Shown in pieces: positions 7,847 through 16,692 of a DNA stretch of 64,000 bases. The stretch comes from Streptomyces sp. SLBN-118. GTDB taxonomy: Bacteria > Actinomycetota > Actinomycetes > Streptomycetales > Streptomycetaceae. The translations under genes and the position numbers were made by a program. The first letter of the stretch is position 1. The number at the start of each line of letters is the position of its first letter. Location: assembly GCF_006715635.1 (NCBI RefSeq), contig NZ_VFNP01000002.1, positions 372,001-436,000 of the forward strand, written 5' to 3'. Under the pieces are notes generated by a model. That model was not told the origin of the DNA, did no database searches, and saw only the letters and a program-made list of their open reading frames with translations.

Positions 7847-10807
7847 TCACTGAGGCTGTGTCGGCCGTGCCTCACCCTGCCTCCCGATGAGCCGTGACAG
7901 GCCCGCCTGATCGGAGCCGACCTTGCGGTATATGTCCGACAGCAGGCGCGTCACCTCCGCCTCCTGGGCGCCCAGCTCCTCCGCGATGCGAGCGCTCAAC
8001 CAGCCCTGGGCAGCCCATTCGGCCACGGTCCGCTCCTGTGCTGTGAGCGACTCCGTGGCCGTGGTACGCAGTTGGACCGGCCACAGACCAGCCGCGTCCA
8101 GCTCCTCGCGCGCCCGCGCCGCAAGGGCGTCGGCCCCGCACTGAACGGCGCCTTCCAGTCCGCGGTGGAGCTGCTCGGCTGCGTCCTGCGGCAGTCCGAC
8201 ATGGCGCAGTGCAATGCCGTGGTCCACCAGCGCACGCGCCAGGTCGTAGCCGGCTGGGGAGCGCTCGAGGTGTTCGACTGCCTCGGCCAGCAGGGTGACC
8301 CGTTCTCCGCCGTGGGCCACCGAGGCCTGGGCAAGCAAGGCCTGCCCGATGGCGGACTGGGTACCGAATCGGCGGGCCCGGTGGACTCCTTCGGATGCGT
8401 ACTCGAGGGCACGTCCCGGGTCGTGGGCCTTCAGTGCCTCGGCCAGGTGGAGCTGCCAGGGGCACCAGGCAGGGTTGCGCATGCCGCGCGATTCGAGCCG
8501 CATGCCGACCCGGACAAGCTGATGTTCGGCCTCTCGGCGCATACCGAGTGCGAGCAGCAGTTCGCTGTAGACGGTCTGGGAGTCCGGATAGACCACGGCA
8601 CTGGGCACGACATCGCCGTATCTGTACGTGGTGGCGAGGTCCTGGGCGTCCGTGGTGCGACCGCGGGCGAGCAGGATCTCGATGAGGATGCCGATGGCGA
8701 AGTACTGTGCGGGCACTTGGTGCCCGACCCTGTCCGCGATGCGCAGTCCTCCGCGGACCAGGTTCTCGGCCTCGTCAAGGCATCCGCGGCGATAGCGGAT
8801 ATACCCCAGGAGTGTGTAACCGAAGGACAGATGGGCTCCGCGCCAGCCCTTGCTCTCACATTCCGCGATGCCCTTGTTGAAGAGCTCCTCCGCTCGCCCG
8901 GGCTGGTCGCAGTACATGAAGGTGAGAGCGACCAGGACGGGGACCTCGAAACCCCATTGCTCGTCGGTCCATTTGAGGCCGTCGCCGAGGGCTTCTTCCG
9001 CGTAGTGCAGCGCGGTGGCAGCGGGTTCGCCGCGCACCATGGCGTCCCAGGCACGCAGCCCGAGGATGTACCGCTCCGCCAGGCCCCGGCCGGTGAGGTG
9101 TGTGGCCAGCCTGGCCAGCTTTCGCGAGCGCGCGGGCGAGTCCTGTTCGTCGGCCCGGAAGGCGTTCCACATGAACTGCTCCGCCTGCATGCGCAGACGG
9201 GTCCTGGCGTCGGTGGCCTCCCGCGCGGCTTCGGCAACCGTCTCGGCGGCCTCGGCCATCCGGTCCGAGTGGCCGAGGGCCTGCGCCAGCCGGTAGACGA
9301 CGGCCTCGCGCAGGGACGGGTCGAGGACGGGCTCGTCCAATGCGGCCCGCAGATGGTTGACCGTGGTCGCAGGTTCGGTCAGCAGGGCGGAGCAGCCGAG
9401 TTCGAACAGCACATCGGCCCGCTCCTCCAGCGCGGGTGGCTCGCGCAGGGCCCGGGCGAGGCAGCGCCGCGCGGCCTCGGGAGCACCTGCCCTGAGGTAT
9501 TCGCGGGCGGCTTCGCGGAACTGCCGCACGGCCCAGGGGTCGCTCTCGGGGTGCACCTCCAGCAGGTGCCGGGCCGTTGTGGTGGCGCCCAGGCCCGCGC
9601 TGGAGACAACAGCGGCGGCCTGGCCGTGCATGGCCACGCGGAACGCCGCGGGGATCGCCCGGTATACGGCGGTGGCAACCAGCGGGTGGAAGAACTCCAA
9701 CCGGTCGTCCTCGGGGGCGTCGGGCGCCGGATCGGCGAGGATGCGGGCCTGGCGCAGCCGGGCGACGGCGTCGGCGGACTCCGCCTCGCCCAGTCCACCG
9801 ACGCTCGCGGCCAGGTTCCGGGACGCGCCGGCGCCCAGCACAGCAGCGCTCCAGGCGAACCGGACGGCCGAGGTGCCGAGCCGCTCCAACCGCTCGACGA
9901 GCCCGCCGCCCTTCACGTCGGAGGCGAGCTCCCGCAGTTCGGGCACGTGGACGACCTGCGGTTTCAGCCCGCGATCGGCGACCCTGGCGGTGAGTTCGAC
10001 GGTCTCGAACGGGTTTCCTCCGGTGACCGCCCAGGCCTCGCGGCAGAACCCCTCGTCGGCCTCCTCACCCAGGGTGTCCCGGACGATGCGGCCGACCGCA
10101 CCGGGGGTGAAGGGTACGAGGTCGAAGGGGCGCGATCCGTCGCGTTCGGCAAGCCTGCCGAACGCCGCAGCGTCAGGCGGGAGTTCATCGGACCGGTAGG
10201 CCACGACGAGCAGCAGCGGGAGTTCGGTGACCCGCGGAGCGAAGCCGGTGAGCCAGGCCAGCGACTCGGCGTCGGCCCAGTGAGCGTCGTCAAGCATCAC
10301 CACCAGCGGCGCTTGCTGCACGGCGAAGCGGGTGGCGATCCAGTCCAGGCCGTCCCGCACGCCCTGCGGATCGGGTGAGCCGTTGTTCGTGCCCGCCACG
10401 AGGCCGACCGCAGGGGCGACGATCTCATACCAACTGCCAAGTATCTTGCGGTGTTCCTTCTCGGTGGCTGCCGCGAGTACGGGCTGGACGAGCTGGCGTA
10501 CGACGTGGAAGGCGACGCCCTGCTCCTGCTCTCCTCCGCGGGCGAAAAGCACGGTGCAGCCACGGGCCAAGGCCTTCCTCCGCACCTCTGTCAGAAGTGT
10601 GGTCTTGCCGAGTCCGGCGGGCCCGGCAAAGGTCAATAAGCCGCCCGTGCCCGGTGCGGCCGAGCCCGGGGACGATCCGCTCAGGTCGGTCAACAGAGCA
10701 TCCACTGCCGCGAGTTCCGCGTCACGTTCCAGCAGTAGCCGACGCGGTCGCCCCGGCCGGTCTCCTGTGTAGGTCACATCCGTTTCCTTCGACCGTATGT
10801 CGTCCAA
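7847..10807 (-). CDS. large ATP-binding LuxR-family (LAL) transcriptional regulator
   Basis: A 986-residue LAL-type regulator. Residues 25-270 form an AAA/NACHT-like ATPase with Walker A AGPAGLGKTT (61-70) and Walker B LVVMLDDAHWAD. The long middle (about 400-900) is a TPR-like helical array. The C-terminus (about 925-970) is a LuxR-type helix-turn-helix region starting SLTAQERTVAEWAAQGWLSA. That helix region departs from consensus: most LuxR proteins have LTxRExxVxxLxAxGxSNxEIA, while this has WLSARIAEEL. LALs commonly activate secondary-metabolite genes in Streptomyces. It is divergent from the terpene cyclase at 11130, its likely target (inference). Confidence 0.87.
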   Translation of the reverse strand: MDDIRSKETDVTYTGDRPGRPRRLLLERDAELAAVDALLTDLSGSSPGSAAPGTGGLLTFAGPAGLGKTTLLTEVRRKALARGCTVLFARGGEQEQGVAFHVVRQLVQPVLAAATEKEHRKILGSWYEIVAPAVGLVAGTNNGSPDPQGVRDGLDWIATRFAVQQAPLVVMLDDAHWADAESLAWLTGFAPRVTELPLLLVVAYRSDELPPDAAAFGRLAERDGSRPFDLVPFTPGAVGRIVRDTLGEEADEGFCREAWAVTGGNPFETVELTARVADRGLKPQVVHVPELRELASDVKGGGLVERLERLGTSAVRFAWSAAVLGAGASRNLAASVGGLGEAESADAVARLRQARILADPAPDAPEDDRLEFFHPLVATAVYRAIPAAFRVAMHGQAAAVVSSAGLGATTTARHLLEVHPESDPWAVRQFREAAREYLRAGAPEAARRCLARALREPPALEERADVLFELGCSALLTEPATTVNHLRAALDEPVLDPSLREAVVYRLAQALGHSDRMAEAAETVAEAAREATDARTRLRMQAEQFMWNAFRADEQDSPARSRKLARLATHLTGRGLAERYILGLRAWDAMVRGEPAATALHYAEEALGDGLKWTDEQWGFEVPVLVALTFMYCDQPGRAEELFNKGIAECESKGWRGAHLSFGYTLLGYIRYRRGCLDEAENLVRGGLRIADRVGHQVPAQYFAIGILIEILLARGRTTDAQDLATTYRYGDVVPSAVVYPDSQTVYSELLLALGMRREAEHQLVRVGMRLESRGMRNPAWCPWQLHLAEALKAHDPGRALEYASEGVHRARRFGTQSAIGQALLAQASVAHGGERVTLLAEAVEHLERSPAGYDLARALVDHGIALRHVGLPQDAAEQLHRGLEGAVQCGADALAARAREELDAAGLWPVQLRTTATESLTAQERTVAEWAAQGWLSARIAEELGAQEAEVTRLLSDIYRKVGSDQAGLSRLIGRQGEARPTQPQ

Positions 10808-11129
10808 GTACGCGAAGAGTACGCCCTTGGAGACGGTCCGTAGCCCGTCGGGGAAGCTTTTGCCCCATGGGGACGAAATTCTGGTAACACCGGTGACCGC
10901 ACGGCGCTTCCCTTTTCACTCCGCCTCGCTCATGTTCCACCGAAGAGGGCGCGTACGCGGTCGCGTGCGCTGGTATTGCGCCACATCGCACCCGACGACA
11001 GCGGCTGTACGGGTGAAGCGGCGTCTAGCCTCGAGGGATGGCGAGAACACGCTAGGGTCTGATCCAAACGACAGGCCCTGAGTCTGCTTCGTCGCGGCGG
11101 GACGCGCCGCGGACACCCAGGGGGTGTGA
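10808..11129. promoter_or_regulatory. divergent intergenic region between LAL regulator and terpene cyclase
   Basis: A 322-base region that must hold the promoters of both flanking genes. I found no convincing -10/-35 pair. The right part contains CAGGGGGTGTGA, the ribosome-binding site of the cyclase. No protein-like reading is seen on either strand. Confidence 0.4.
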
Positions 11130-12248
11130 ATGGCGAACGCGAGGACTTTCGGCCCGAACACGGTGCCCACCGACCCTACGCGGCGCACCGCAGCAATCAG
11201 GATTCCGTTTCCCGCCCGCTTCAACTCCCATGCGGAGCGCGCACGGCGGCACTCACTGCAGTGGCTGCAGGAGACGGGCCTACTGATGGGGGAAGCCGCG
11301 ACCGCGGAGTACGACGCGCTGCGGCTCGAACGGCTGATGGCGTATTTCTACCCCGACGCCACAGGCAACGACCTTGAGCTCGCGGCTGACTTCAACGCCT
11401 GGTTCTTCATCTTCGACGACCAGTTCGACGGGCACCTGGGGATGCGGCCCGAAGCCATCGAACCAGTGGTGGCATCCCTCGTAGGGACCATGAAGGCGGA
11501 CGGCCCGCCTCAGGTGTCCGGCGAGCAAGGCCCGCCGCTCGTCCAGGGGTTCGAGGACATCTGGCGCCGGGCGACGTCAGGCACACCGTACAACTGGCAA
11601 CGCCGGTTCCGTACGCACTGGCGGGCCTACATGACCGCCCACCTGGGGGAAGCACACAACCGGAACGCGCAACGCCTGCCTTCCCTGGAACAGTTCCTCA
11701 GGGTCCGGCGGGACTCCATAGGGGTACAGCCCTGCCTCGACTTCACCGAGCGATGCGGCGGCTACACGCTTCCGGACGAGTTGCACGACTCCTTCCCGCT
11801 GCGTGAGATGCGTGAGATCACCGGCGATGTGGTGATCTTCGTCAACGACATCGTCTCGCTGGTCAAGGAACTGGCGGCCGGGGATGTCAACAACAGCGTC
11901 ATCATCCTTCGTGAGCAGCGGCGTTGCACCCTGGAAGAGTCCGTCGAGTGCATCGCCGCCCGCGCGAACACGCACTTGGCCCGCTTCGCTCAGCTCGCGG
12001 CGGCTCTCCCCAAGACGCTGAGCGAACGAGGCGTGCTTCCCGAGGTGCGCGGCCACATCGAGCACTACGTGGAGGGCATGGGTCACCTGATGGCGGGCAA
12101 CCTCGCCTGGTCCCTTGCGACATCCCGTTACGACGAGACCGGGATCGCAGCCGTGAGCGGCGGACGGCAACGCCCTTGGGCGCATCTCGCCGTGGCACGC
12201 GAGCCCTCGGGCAGAGGTGCAGGGCGGAACGTGCCGACAGGGCGTTGA
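11130..12248 (+). CDS. class I terpene cyclase (sesquiterpene synthase type)
   Basis: A 372-residue bacterial class I terpene cyclase, which ionises a prenyl diphosphate, most often farnesyl diphosphate, and cyclises it. The aspartate-rich motif is DDQFD at 96-100 and the NSE triad is NDIVSLVKE at 239-247. A C-terminal RY pair is at 333-334. All three are intact, so it should be active. The length is slightly above the usual 320-360 because of a C-terminal extension. The ATG at 11130 follows GGGGGTG. The gene ends in a strong hairpin. No P450 or other tailoring gene lies next to it, so the product may be a plain hydrocarbon or alcohol (inference). Confidence 0.92.
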   Translation: MANARTFGPNTVPTDPTRRTAAIRIPFPARFNSHAERARRHSLQWLQETGLLMGEAATAEYDALRLERLMAYFYPDATGNDLELAADFNAWFFIFDDQFDGHLGMRPEAIEPVVASLVGTMKADGPPQVSGEQGPPLVQGFEDIWRRATSGTPYNWQRRFRTHWRAYMTAHLGEAHNRNAQRLPSLEQFLRVRRDSIGVQPCLDFTERCGGYTLPDELHDSFPLREMREITGDVVIFVNDIVSLVKELAAGDVNNSVIILREQRRCTLEESVECIAARANTHLARFAQLAAALPKTLSERGVLPEVRGHIEHYVEGMGHLMAGNLAWSLATSRYDETGIAAVSGGRQRPWAHLAVAREPSGRGAGRNVPTGR

Positions 12249-12282
12249 GGACCATGTGGCGCGTCCGCGCCACATGGTCCTC
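12247..12282. terminator. bidirectional hairpin terminator
   Basis: A perfect 16-base inverted repeat, 12247-12262 against 12267-12282, with a 4-base loop GTCC. It overlaps the stop codon of the terpene cyclase and lies 41 bases beyond the stop of the convergent TetR gene, so it can serve both. There is no long T-run, as is usual in Streptomyces. Confidence 0.85.
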
Positions 12283-12322
12283 ACCACCATCCACGCGGTG
12301 GGGCGCCAGGTGAGGACGCCTA

Positions 12323-12973
12323 CTAGCGTGTCAGTCCGGCGGAGAGAGTGGTGAGGGTGCGGTCGACGACCGCGTCGCGCTGGTCGGGGGGCAGGTGGGT
12401 GAGCGGGCCGTCGAGGATGAGCAGGGAGAGACCATGGACGGCCGACCAGGCGGCAACCTCCGCCGCCGGCCGGTTCTCCGGTCGCATCCGGCCCGCGGCG
12501 ACGAGCATGTCGAGCGTGTCCGAGAGCAGCACGAACGCCGCGTACTCGGGCCTGGTCTCGGGGGCTTCGAGGCCGGTGAAGTCGCTGCTGTGCACCAAGG
12601 ACGTACGACAGAAGGCGGTGCGGTAGAGCCCAGGGTGCTCGATTGCGAACCGGACATACCCGCGCCCGATCGCCTCGGCCCTGCGAACAGCCTGCTCACC
12701 CGGGTCGTCGAGCGCCGGGAGCACGCGCACGGCCTCGGCCATCGAGTCGGCGAGCGCCTGCTGGCCGACGATCTTCACCGCCTCGAGGAGATCTCCCTGG
12801 CCGGTGAAGTGGCGGTACGCGGCGGTGGGTGACACGCCGACGCTGCGAGCCGCCTCACGCAGTACGACACGCTCGGGGCCGCCTTCGGCCGCGAGTTCGA
12901 CGGCGGCCTCGATCAGCGCGTTGCGGAGGTCGCCGTGGTGGTAGCGGGACTTGCTGCCCCTGGTCGATTCCAT
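12323..12973 (-). CDS. TetR/AcrR family transcriptional repressor
   Basis: A 216-residue TetR-family regulator. The N-terminal helix-turn-helix (residues about 10-57) reads RNALIEAAVELAAEGG, then LREAARSVGVSPTAAYRHF, the recognition-helix pattern. The C-terminal half is the TetR_C_33/WHG-type helical ligand-binding domain. The frame is open far upstream inside the divergent exporter, but the ATG at 12973 is where homology begins. It faces the MMPL exporter across an 85-base gap with an inverted repeat, so it likely represses that gene and itself until a drug or lipid ligand binds. Confidence 0.9.
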   Translation of the reverse strand: MESTRGSKSRYHHGDLRNALIEAAVELAAEGGPERVVLREAARSVGVSPTAAYRHFTGQGDLLEAVKIVGQQALADSMAEAVRVLPALDDPGEQAVRRAEAIGRGYVRFAIEHPGLYRTAFCRTSLVHSSDFTGLEAPETRPEYAAFVLLSDTLDMLVAAGRMRPENRPAAEVAAWSAVHGLSLLILDGPLTHLPPDQRDAVVDRTLTTLSAGLTR

Positions 12974-12991
12974 GACTCCATCCTGCCCGAA

Positions 12992-13040
12992 GTTGACGCC
13001 ATTAACATAGTGTGCCAACGTCGAAGTTAATGGTGTAAAC
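12992..13040. promoter_or_regulatory. inverted-repeat operator between tetR and MMPL gene
   Basis: Two 15-base arms, 12992-13006 (GTTGACGCCATTAAC) and 13026-13040 (GTTAATGGTGTAAAC), match as inverted repeats at 13 of 15 positions, with CCATTAAC/GTTAATGG perfect. The centre is 19 bases. The site lies in the only gap between a TetR regulator and its divergent exporter, where such operators sit. Confidence 0.7.
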
Positions 13041-13058
13041 ATCGGTGAGGTGATGACC

Positions 13059-15257
13059 ATGTTCGACAGAATCGCTGAGCTGGCCCTGAACCGGGGCAGG
13101 CTCGTACTGACACTCACCGTCGTAGCCGTGATCGCCATGGGAGCCATCGGCTTCGGGGCGTTCGGCAAGCTCCTCGGCGGCGGATTCGAGGATCCGAGCG
13201 CGCCCTCGGCCCGCGCCCAGGAACTCATCGACGAGAGGTTCGGCGGCGAGAGCAACCTCGTCCTGCTCGTCCGGGCCGACGACGGCGCCATCGACTCCCC
13301 CGCCGCCGAGCGTGGCGGCCACGCCCTCACCTCGCAGCTGCGCGGCGAACCCACCGTGGCGAATGTGATCTCGTACTGGGACAGCCCCACCCCGGCGCTG
13401 ACCTCCCGGGACGGGAACGAGGCGCTGGTACTGGCCCACGTCAAGGGCGACGACAGCGAGCAGGGCGAAAACGCCTCGGCGATCATCGACGAGTACACCG
13501 GCGACCACAACGGGCTGACGGTGCAGGCCGGCGGATCGGCCGCGGTCGGCGACGAAGTGCCCACCCAGGTCGCCAAGGACCTCGTGCTCGCCGAGAGCAT
13601 CGCCGTGCCACTGATCCTCATCCTGCTCGTGGTCGCGTTCGGCAGCGTGGTGGCAGCACTGTTGCCCCTGGTCATCGGGCTGATCGCGATCGTCGGCACC
13701 TTCGCCGAGCTCTATGTGCTCGGCAGCCTCACCAGCGTGTCGGTCTTCTCGATCAACCTCACCACGGCCCTCGGCCTGGGCCTGGGCATCGACTACGCCC
13801 TGCTCATGATCAGCCGGTTCCGGGAGCACCTCGCGCAGGGCGCCCCCGTCCCCGAAGCGCTCCGGCACACCGTACGGACGGCTGGGCGGACCATCACCTT
13901 CTCCGCGGCCACCGTCGCCGCCGCACTCGCCGCTCTGCTGGTCTTCCCGCAATACTTCCTGCGCTCCTTCGCCTACGCCGGCATCGGCGTGGTGGCCGTC
14001 GCCGCCGTCAGCGCCCTGCTCGTCATCCCGGCGCTGCTCGCCGTGCTGGGCCACCGGGTCAACAACGGCCGGCTGCCCTGGGCGCAGACCGTGCGCAGCG
14101 CCGAGGCGCCCCTGTGGGGCCGGCTGGCCCGCACGGTCATGCGCAGGCCCGCCCTGACCGCTCTGCCGGTCCTCGCGGTACTGCTGCTCGCCGCGAGCCC
14201 CTTGCTCGGCGTCTCCTTCGGCACGCCGGACGAGCGAGTGCTTCCGGAGAGCGCCCAGAGCCGGCAAGTCGCCACCGCGGTGAAGAGCGACTTCACCGGC
14301 AGCGACGAGTCGGCGGTACAGATCGTCACCGGCGGCCCGGTCACCCCGGTCGGCCTGCGTACGTACGCGACGGACATCTCGCGGCTCGACGGCGCGGTCC
14401 GGGTGGAGACCTCCGCCGGCACCTTCCGGGACGGCCGCTTCGCCCCGCCCGGGCCCGCGAACGCCGCGCTGGGCCGGCCCGACGCCCAGCGGATCACCGT
14501 CGTCACCGACCTCACCCCCAAGTCGGGCGAGGCACAGAACCTGGTCAAGGACGTGCGGGCGGTGGATCCGCCCGCCGGGACCGAGGCCCTGGTCGGCGGA
14601 ACCGACGCGCGGCTCATCGACTCCAAGGCCTCGATCGCGGACCGGCTCCCGGCCGCCATAGGCCTCGTCGCGGGCAGCACGTTCCTGATCCTCTTCCTGT
14701 TCACGGGCAGCGTGGTCCAGCCACTGCGAGCGCTGGTCCTCAACGCCATCAGCCTCAGCGCGGCCATCGGCATCATGGTGTGGATCTTCCAGGACGGCCA
14801 CCTGTCGTCCCTGCTCGGCTTCACACCACAGCCGATGGACACCTCGATGACGGTGCTCATGTTCTGCATCGCCTTCGGCCTGTCCATGGACTACGAGGTC
14901 TTCGTTACCAGCCGGATCAAGGAGCTGCACGACGCGGGCGCCGACACCGAGACCGCCGTCACCAGCGGGCTCTCACACACCGGACGGATCGTGACCATGG
15001 CAGCCGGGCTACTCGCGGTGAGCTTCTTCGCCTTCGGCACGGCCAATGTCAGCTTCATCCAGATGTTCGGGCTCGGCAGCGGGCTGGCGATCCTCATCGA
15101 CGCCGTGGCCGTACGCGGGGTACTCGTACCGGCGGCCATGCGGCTGCTGGGGCGTACGGCCTGGTACGCGCCGAGGCCGCTGCGCGCGGTGCACGGGCGG
15201 CTCGGCCTCACCGACTCCGCGCCCGCCGAGGACGAGCGGACACCCGCCAAGGTCTGA
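13059..15257 (+). CDS. MMPL family RND-type transporter
   Basis: A 732-residue MMPL-family exporter; relatives move lipids, drugs or siderophores out of actinobacteria using the proton gradient. It shows two repeats of one lone helix, a large external domain and five helices: helix 1 at residues about 13-35, external loop about 40-160, then helices with ALGLGLGIDYALLMISRFRE, and in the second half MFCIAFGLSMDYEVFVTSRI. The Asp-Tyr pairs in those segments are the proton-relay positions of the family. I chose ATG 13059 because GTGAGG is 8 bases upstream; ATG 13053 and GTG 13050 are possible. Likely controlled by the adjacent TetR. Confidence 0.92.
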   Translation: MFDRIAELALNRGRLVLTLTVVAVIAMGAIGFGAFGKLLGGGFEDPSAPSARAQELIDERFGGESNLVLLVRADDGAIDSPAAERGGHALTSQLRGEPTVANVISYWDSPTPALTSRDGNEALVLAHVKGDDSEQGENASAIIDEYTGDHNGLTVQAGGSAAVGDEVPTQVAKDLVLAESIAVPLILILLVVAFGSVVAALLPLVIGLIAIVGTFAELYVLGSLTSVSVFSINLTTALGLGLGIDYALLMISRFREHLAQGAPVPEALRHTVRTAGRTITFSAATVAAALAALLVFPQYFLRSFAYAGIGVVAVAAVSALLVIPALLAVLGHRVNNGRLPWAQTVRSAEAPLWGRLARTVMRRPALTALPVLAVLLLAASPLLGVSFGTPDERVLPESAQSRQVATAVKSDFTGSDESAVQIVTGGPVTPVGLRTYATDISRLDGAVRVETSAGTFRDGRFAPPGPANAALGRPDAQRITVVTDLTPKSGEAQNLVKDVRAVDPPAGTEALVGGTDARLIDSKASIADRLPAAIGLVAGSTFLILFLFTGSVVQPLRALVLNAISLSAAIGIMVWIFQDGHLSSLLGFTPQPMDTSMTVLMFCIAFGLSMDYEVFVTSRIKELHDAGADTETAVTSGLSHTGRIVTMAAGLLAVSFFAFGTANVSFIQMFGLGSGLAILIDAVAVRGVLVPAAMRLLGRTAWYAPRPLRAVHGRLGLTDSAPAEDERTPAKV

Positions 15258-15282
15258 CGCGCGCACCCGCGCGAAAGTCTCT

Positions 15283-15319
15283 GGCACACAGCGCCGCGCC
15301 TGCCGCGGCGCTGTGTGCC
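15283..15319. terminator. strong hairpin terminator after MMPL gene
   Basis: A perfect 16-base stem, 15283-15298 against 15304-15319, with a 5-base loop CCTGC. It starts 26 bases after the MMPL stop and lies between two convergent genes, so it probably ends transcription from both sides. Confidence 0.85.
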
Positions 15320-15370
15320 GCACCCGGCCGAGGCGTGCCGGTCTGTGCCTTCGTCGGCCTGCCTGACCAC

Positions 15371-15562
15371 TCACTCCTGGGGGTAGATGTCCCCTGCGGC
15401 CATGGCGCTCTCCTGCTCGCTCAGCGCGAGCAGCCTGCGCGCCTTGTCCTGGAGCCGCTGCCGCTCCTGCGAATCGGTCGCCCGCTCCGCCTCCTGATTG
15501 AGCCCCTCAGCCTCCTGTCGCAGCTGACGGACGTGACTTCCGGATCCGCTTCCATCACTCAT
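15371..15562 (-). CDS. DUF6381 family small protein
   Basis: A 63-residue polar helical protein. It contains RQLRQEAEGLNQEAERATDS, QERQRLQDKARRL and the C-terminal signature MAAGDIYPQE. A paralogue at 58882-59073 has QERQRLKEKARRL and MASGDFYPQD. The family is found in Streptomyces and has no known function. The ATG at 15562 follows GAGGAG; a GTG two codons upstream is also in frame. Confidence 0.8.
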   Translation of the reverse strand: MSDGSGSGSHVRQLRQEAEGLNQEAERATDSQERQRLQDKARRLLALSEQESAMAAGDIYPQE

Positions 15563-15643
15563 GGTCACTCCTCGGCCGTTCGGAATGAACCCTCTATCCA
15601 GAGAATAGGCGGGCCGTTCAACCCTGAGCGGAGCCGTGGATCA

Positions 15644-15925
15644 TCAGATCTCCATCACGGCATCGCACTGGGCGCACACGAGTTGGGCGTACTTCGGTGT
15701 GTACCACGATGAACCGAGATGCTCCGACGGCTTCCAGGAGGCCGTCCCCATCGCGAACGTGTCCCGACCGCACATGGTTCGTGGCCCAGGAGTGGTCGAA
15801 GACCCAGGAGCGGCGTTCGCAGCGTGCACGCGCACGACAGGACGCTCCTCGGCCGGTGACGTTGCGGCCGACGATCGCGCTGCGGCAGGCTGGTCGAGCT
15901 CGTACATCACGAAGATCTCGCTCAT
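15644..15925 (-). CDS. hypothetical small protein with Cys pair
   Basis: A 93-residue protein starting MSEIFVMYELDQPAA, with RTMCGRDTFAMGTASWKPSE in the middle and LVCAQCDAVMEI at the end. The CxxC near the C-terminus, plus one Cys at about residue 52, could bind a metal. The reading frame has coherent protein character throughout, but I do not recognise the family. It is divergent from the SUMF1-domain gene. Confidence 0.6.
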   Translation of the reverse strand: MSEIFVMYELDQPAAARSSAATSPAEERPVVRVHAANAAPGSSTTPGPRTMCGRDTFAMGTASWKPSEHLGSSWYTPKYAQLVCAQCDAVMEI

Positions 15926-16017
15926 GTTCCGACGGTAGGCCGGTAGGACGGATCACGCATGGGTGAGACAGGCGTCGGTAGGGTTGCCTGCCTATGGACG
16001 TGAGCGCAGGAAACGCG

Positions 16018-16668
16018 ATGACTGCCATCCCGCCGGGTCAAGTGACGCTGTCGGACCGGCGAACGCAGCGCAGTTGGTCGGTCGAGCTTGCGCCATATCG
16101 GCTCGCGGCGTTCCCGATCACCCAGGAGCGGTACGCACAAGTCACCGGCCAGTGGCTGGGCGCGTCACCGGGCGACCAGTTCCCTGTCGAGGGTGTTTCA
16201 TGGATGGACGCGGTCCGGTTCTGCAACGCGCTGTCCCAGCGCGAGGGGTTGACGCCCGCGTACCGCCTCGATGACGGCGCCGACGGTATTAAGTGGGACA
16301 CATCCGCCAACGGGTACCGGCTGCCGACGGAGGCCGAGTGGGAGCACGCATGCCGTGCCGGTACGACCGGCGCGCAGTACGGGCACCTCGACGAGATCGC
16401 TTGGCATCGCGGCAACTCGCAGGAGCGGATTCACGAGGTGGGCGGCAAGCGGCCCAACGCGTGGGGCCTGTACGACATGCTGGGCAACGTCTGGGAGTGG
16501 TGCTGGGACCTCTACGACGCCGAGGTCTACGGCACCTATCGGGTGCTGCGTGGCGGCGGGTGGTTCGACGAGCGCTGGAGCTGCCGGGCCTCCGTGAGGC
16601 GTCGCAGCCACCCGACCTTCCAGGTCGACGACGTGGGATTCCGCGTCGCGCGTTCCATCGCGCGCTGA
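16018..16668 (+). CDS. SUMF1/formylglycine-generating-enzyme-type domain protein
   Basis: A 216-residue protein made almost entirely of the FGE-sulfatase (SUMF1/EgtB) fold. The marks are PITQERYAQVTG, GVSWMDAVRFCNALS, YRLPTEAEWEHACRAGT, WGLYDMLGNVWEWCWDLYD, RVLRGGGWF and a final GFRVAR. In true formylglycine-generating enzymes two copper-binding cysteines lie four residues apart before the VAAR stretch; here WSCRASVRRRSHP keeps only one. So it may be a non-catalytic or differently acting member. I chose ATG 16018, which follows AGGAA; another ATG lies 8 codons upstream. No sulfatase gene is nearby. Confidence 0.85.
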   Translation: MTAIPPGQVTLSDRRTQRSWSVELAPYRLAAFPITQERYAQVTGQWLGASPGDQFPVEGVSWMDAVRFCNALSQREGLTPAYRLDDGADGIKWDTSANGYRLPTEAEWEHACRAGTTGAQYGHLDEIAWHRGNSQERIHEVGGKRPNAWGLYDMLGNVWEWCWDLYDAEVYGTYRVLRGGGWFDERWSCRASVRRRSHPTFQVDDVGFRVARSIAR

Positions 16669-16692
16669 CGTTGCCGAAAGCGGCCGGCCCGG

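Noticed and set aside
8072..10378. A 768-codon open frame on the plus strand
   Set aside because: It is the complement of the LAL regulator gene. Its composition is Gly/Val/Gln-rich with no domain, as expected of an antisense frame in high-GC DNA.
12974..13699. Possible N-terminal extension of the TetR gene
   Set aside because: The frame stays open into the divergent exporter gene only because of base composition; TetR homology starts at the ATG at 12973.
13002..14930. A 642-codon open frame on the minus strand
   Set aside because: It lies opposite the MMPL exporter and reads as Arg/Gly/Asp-rich nonsense with no motif.
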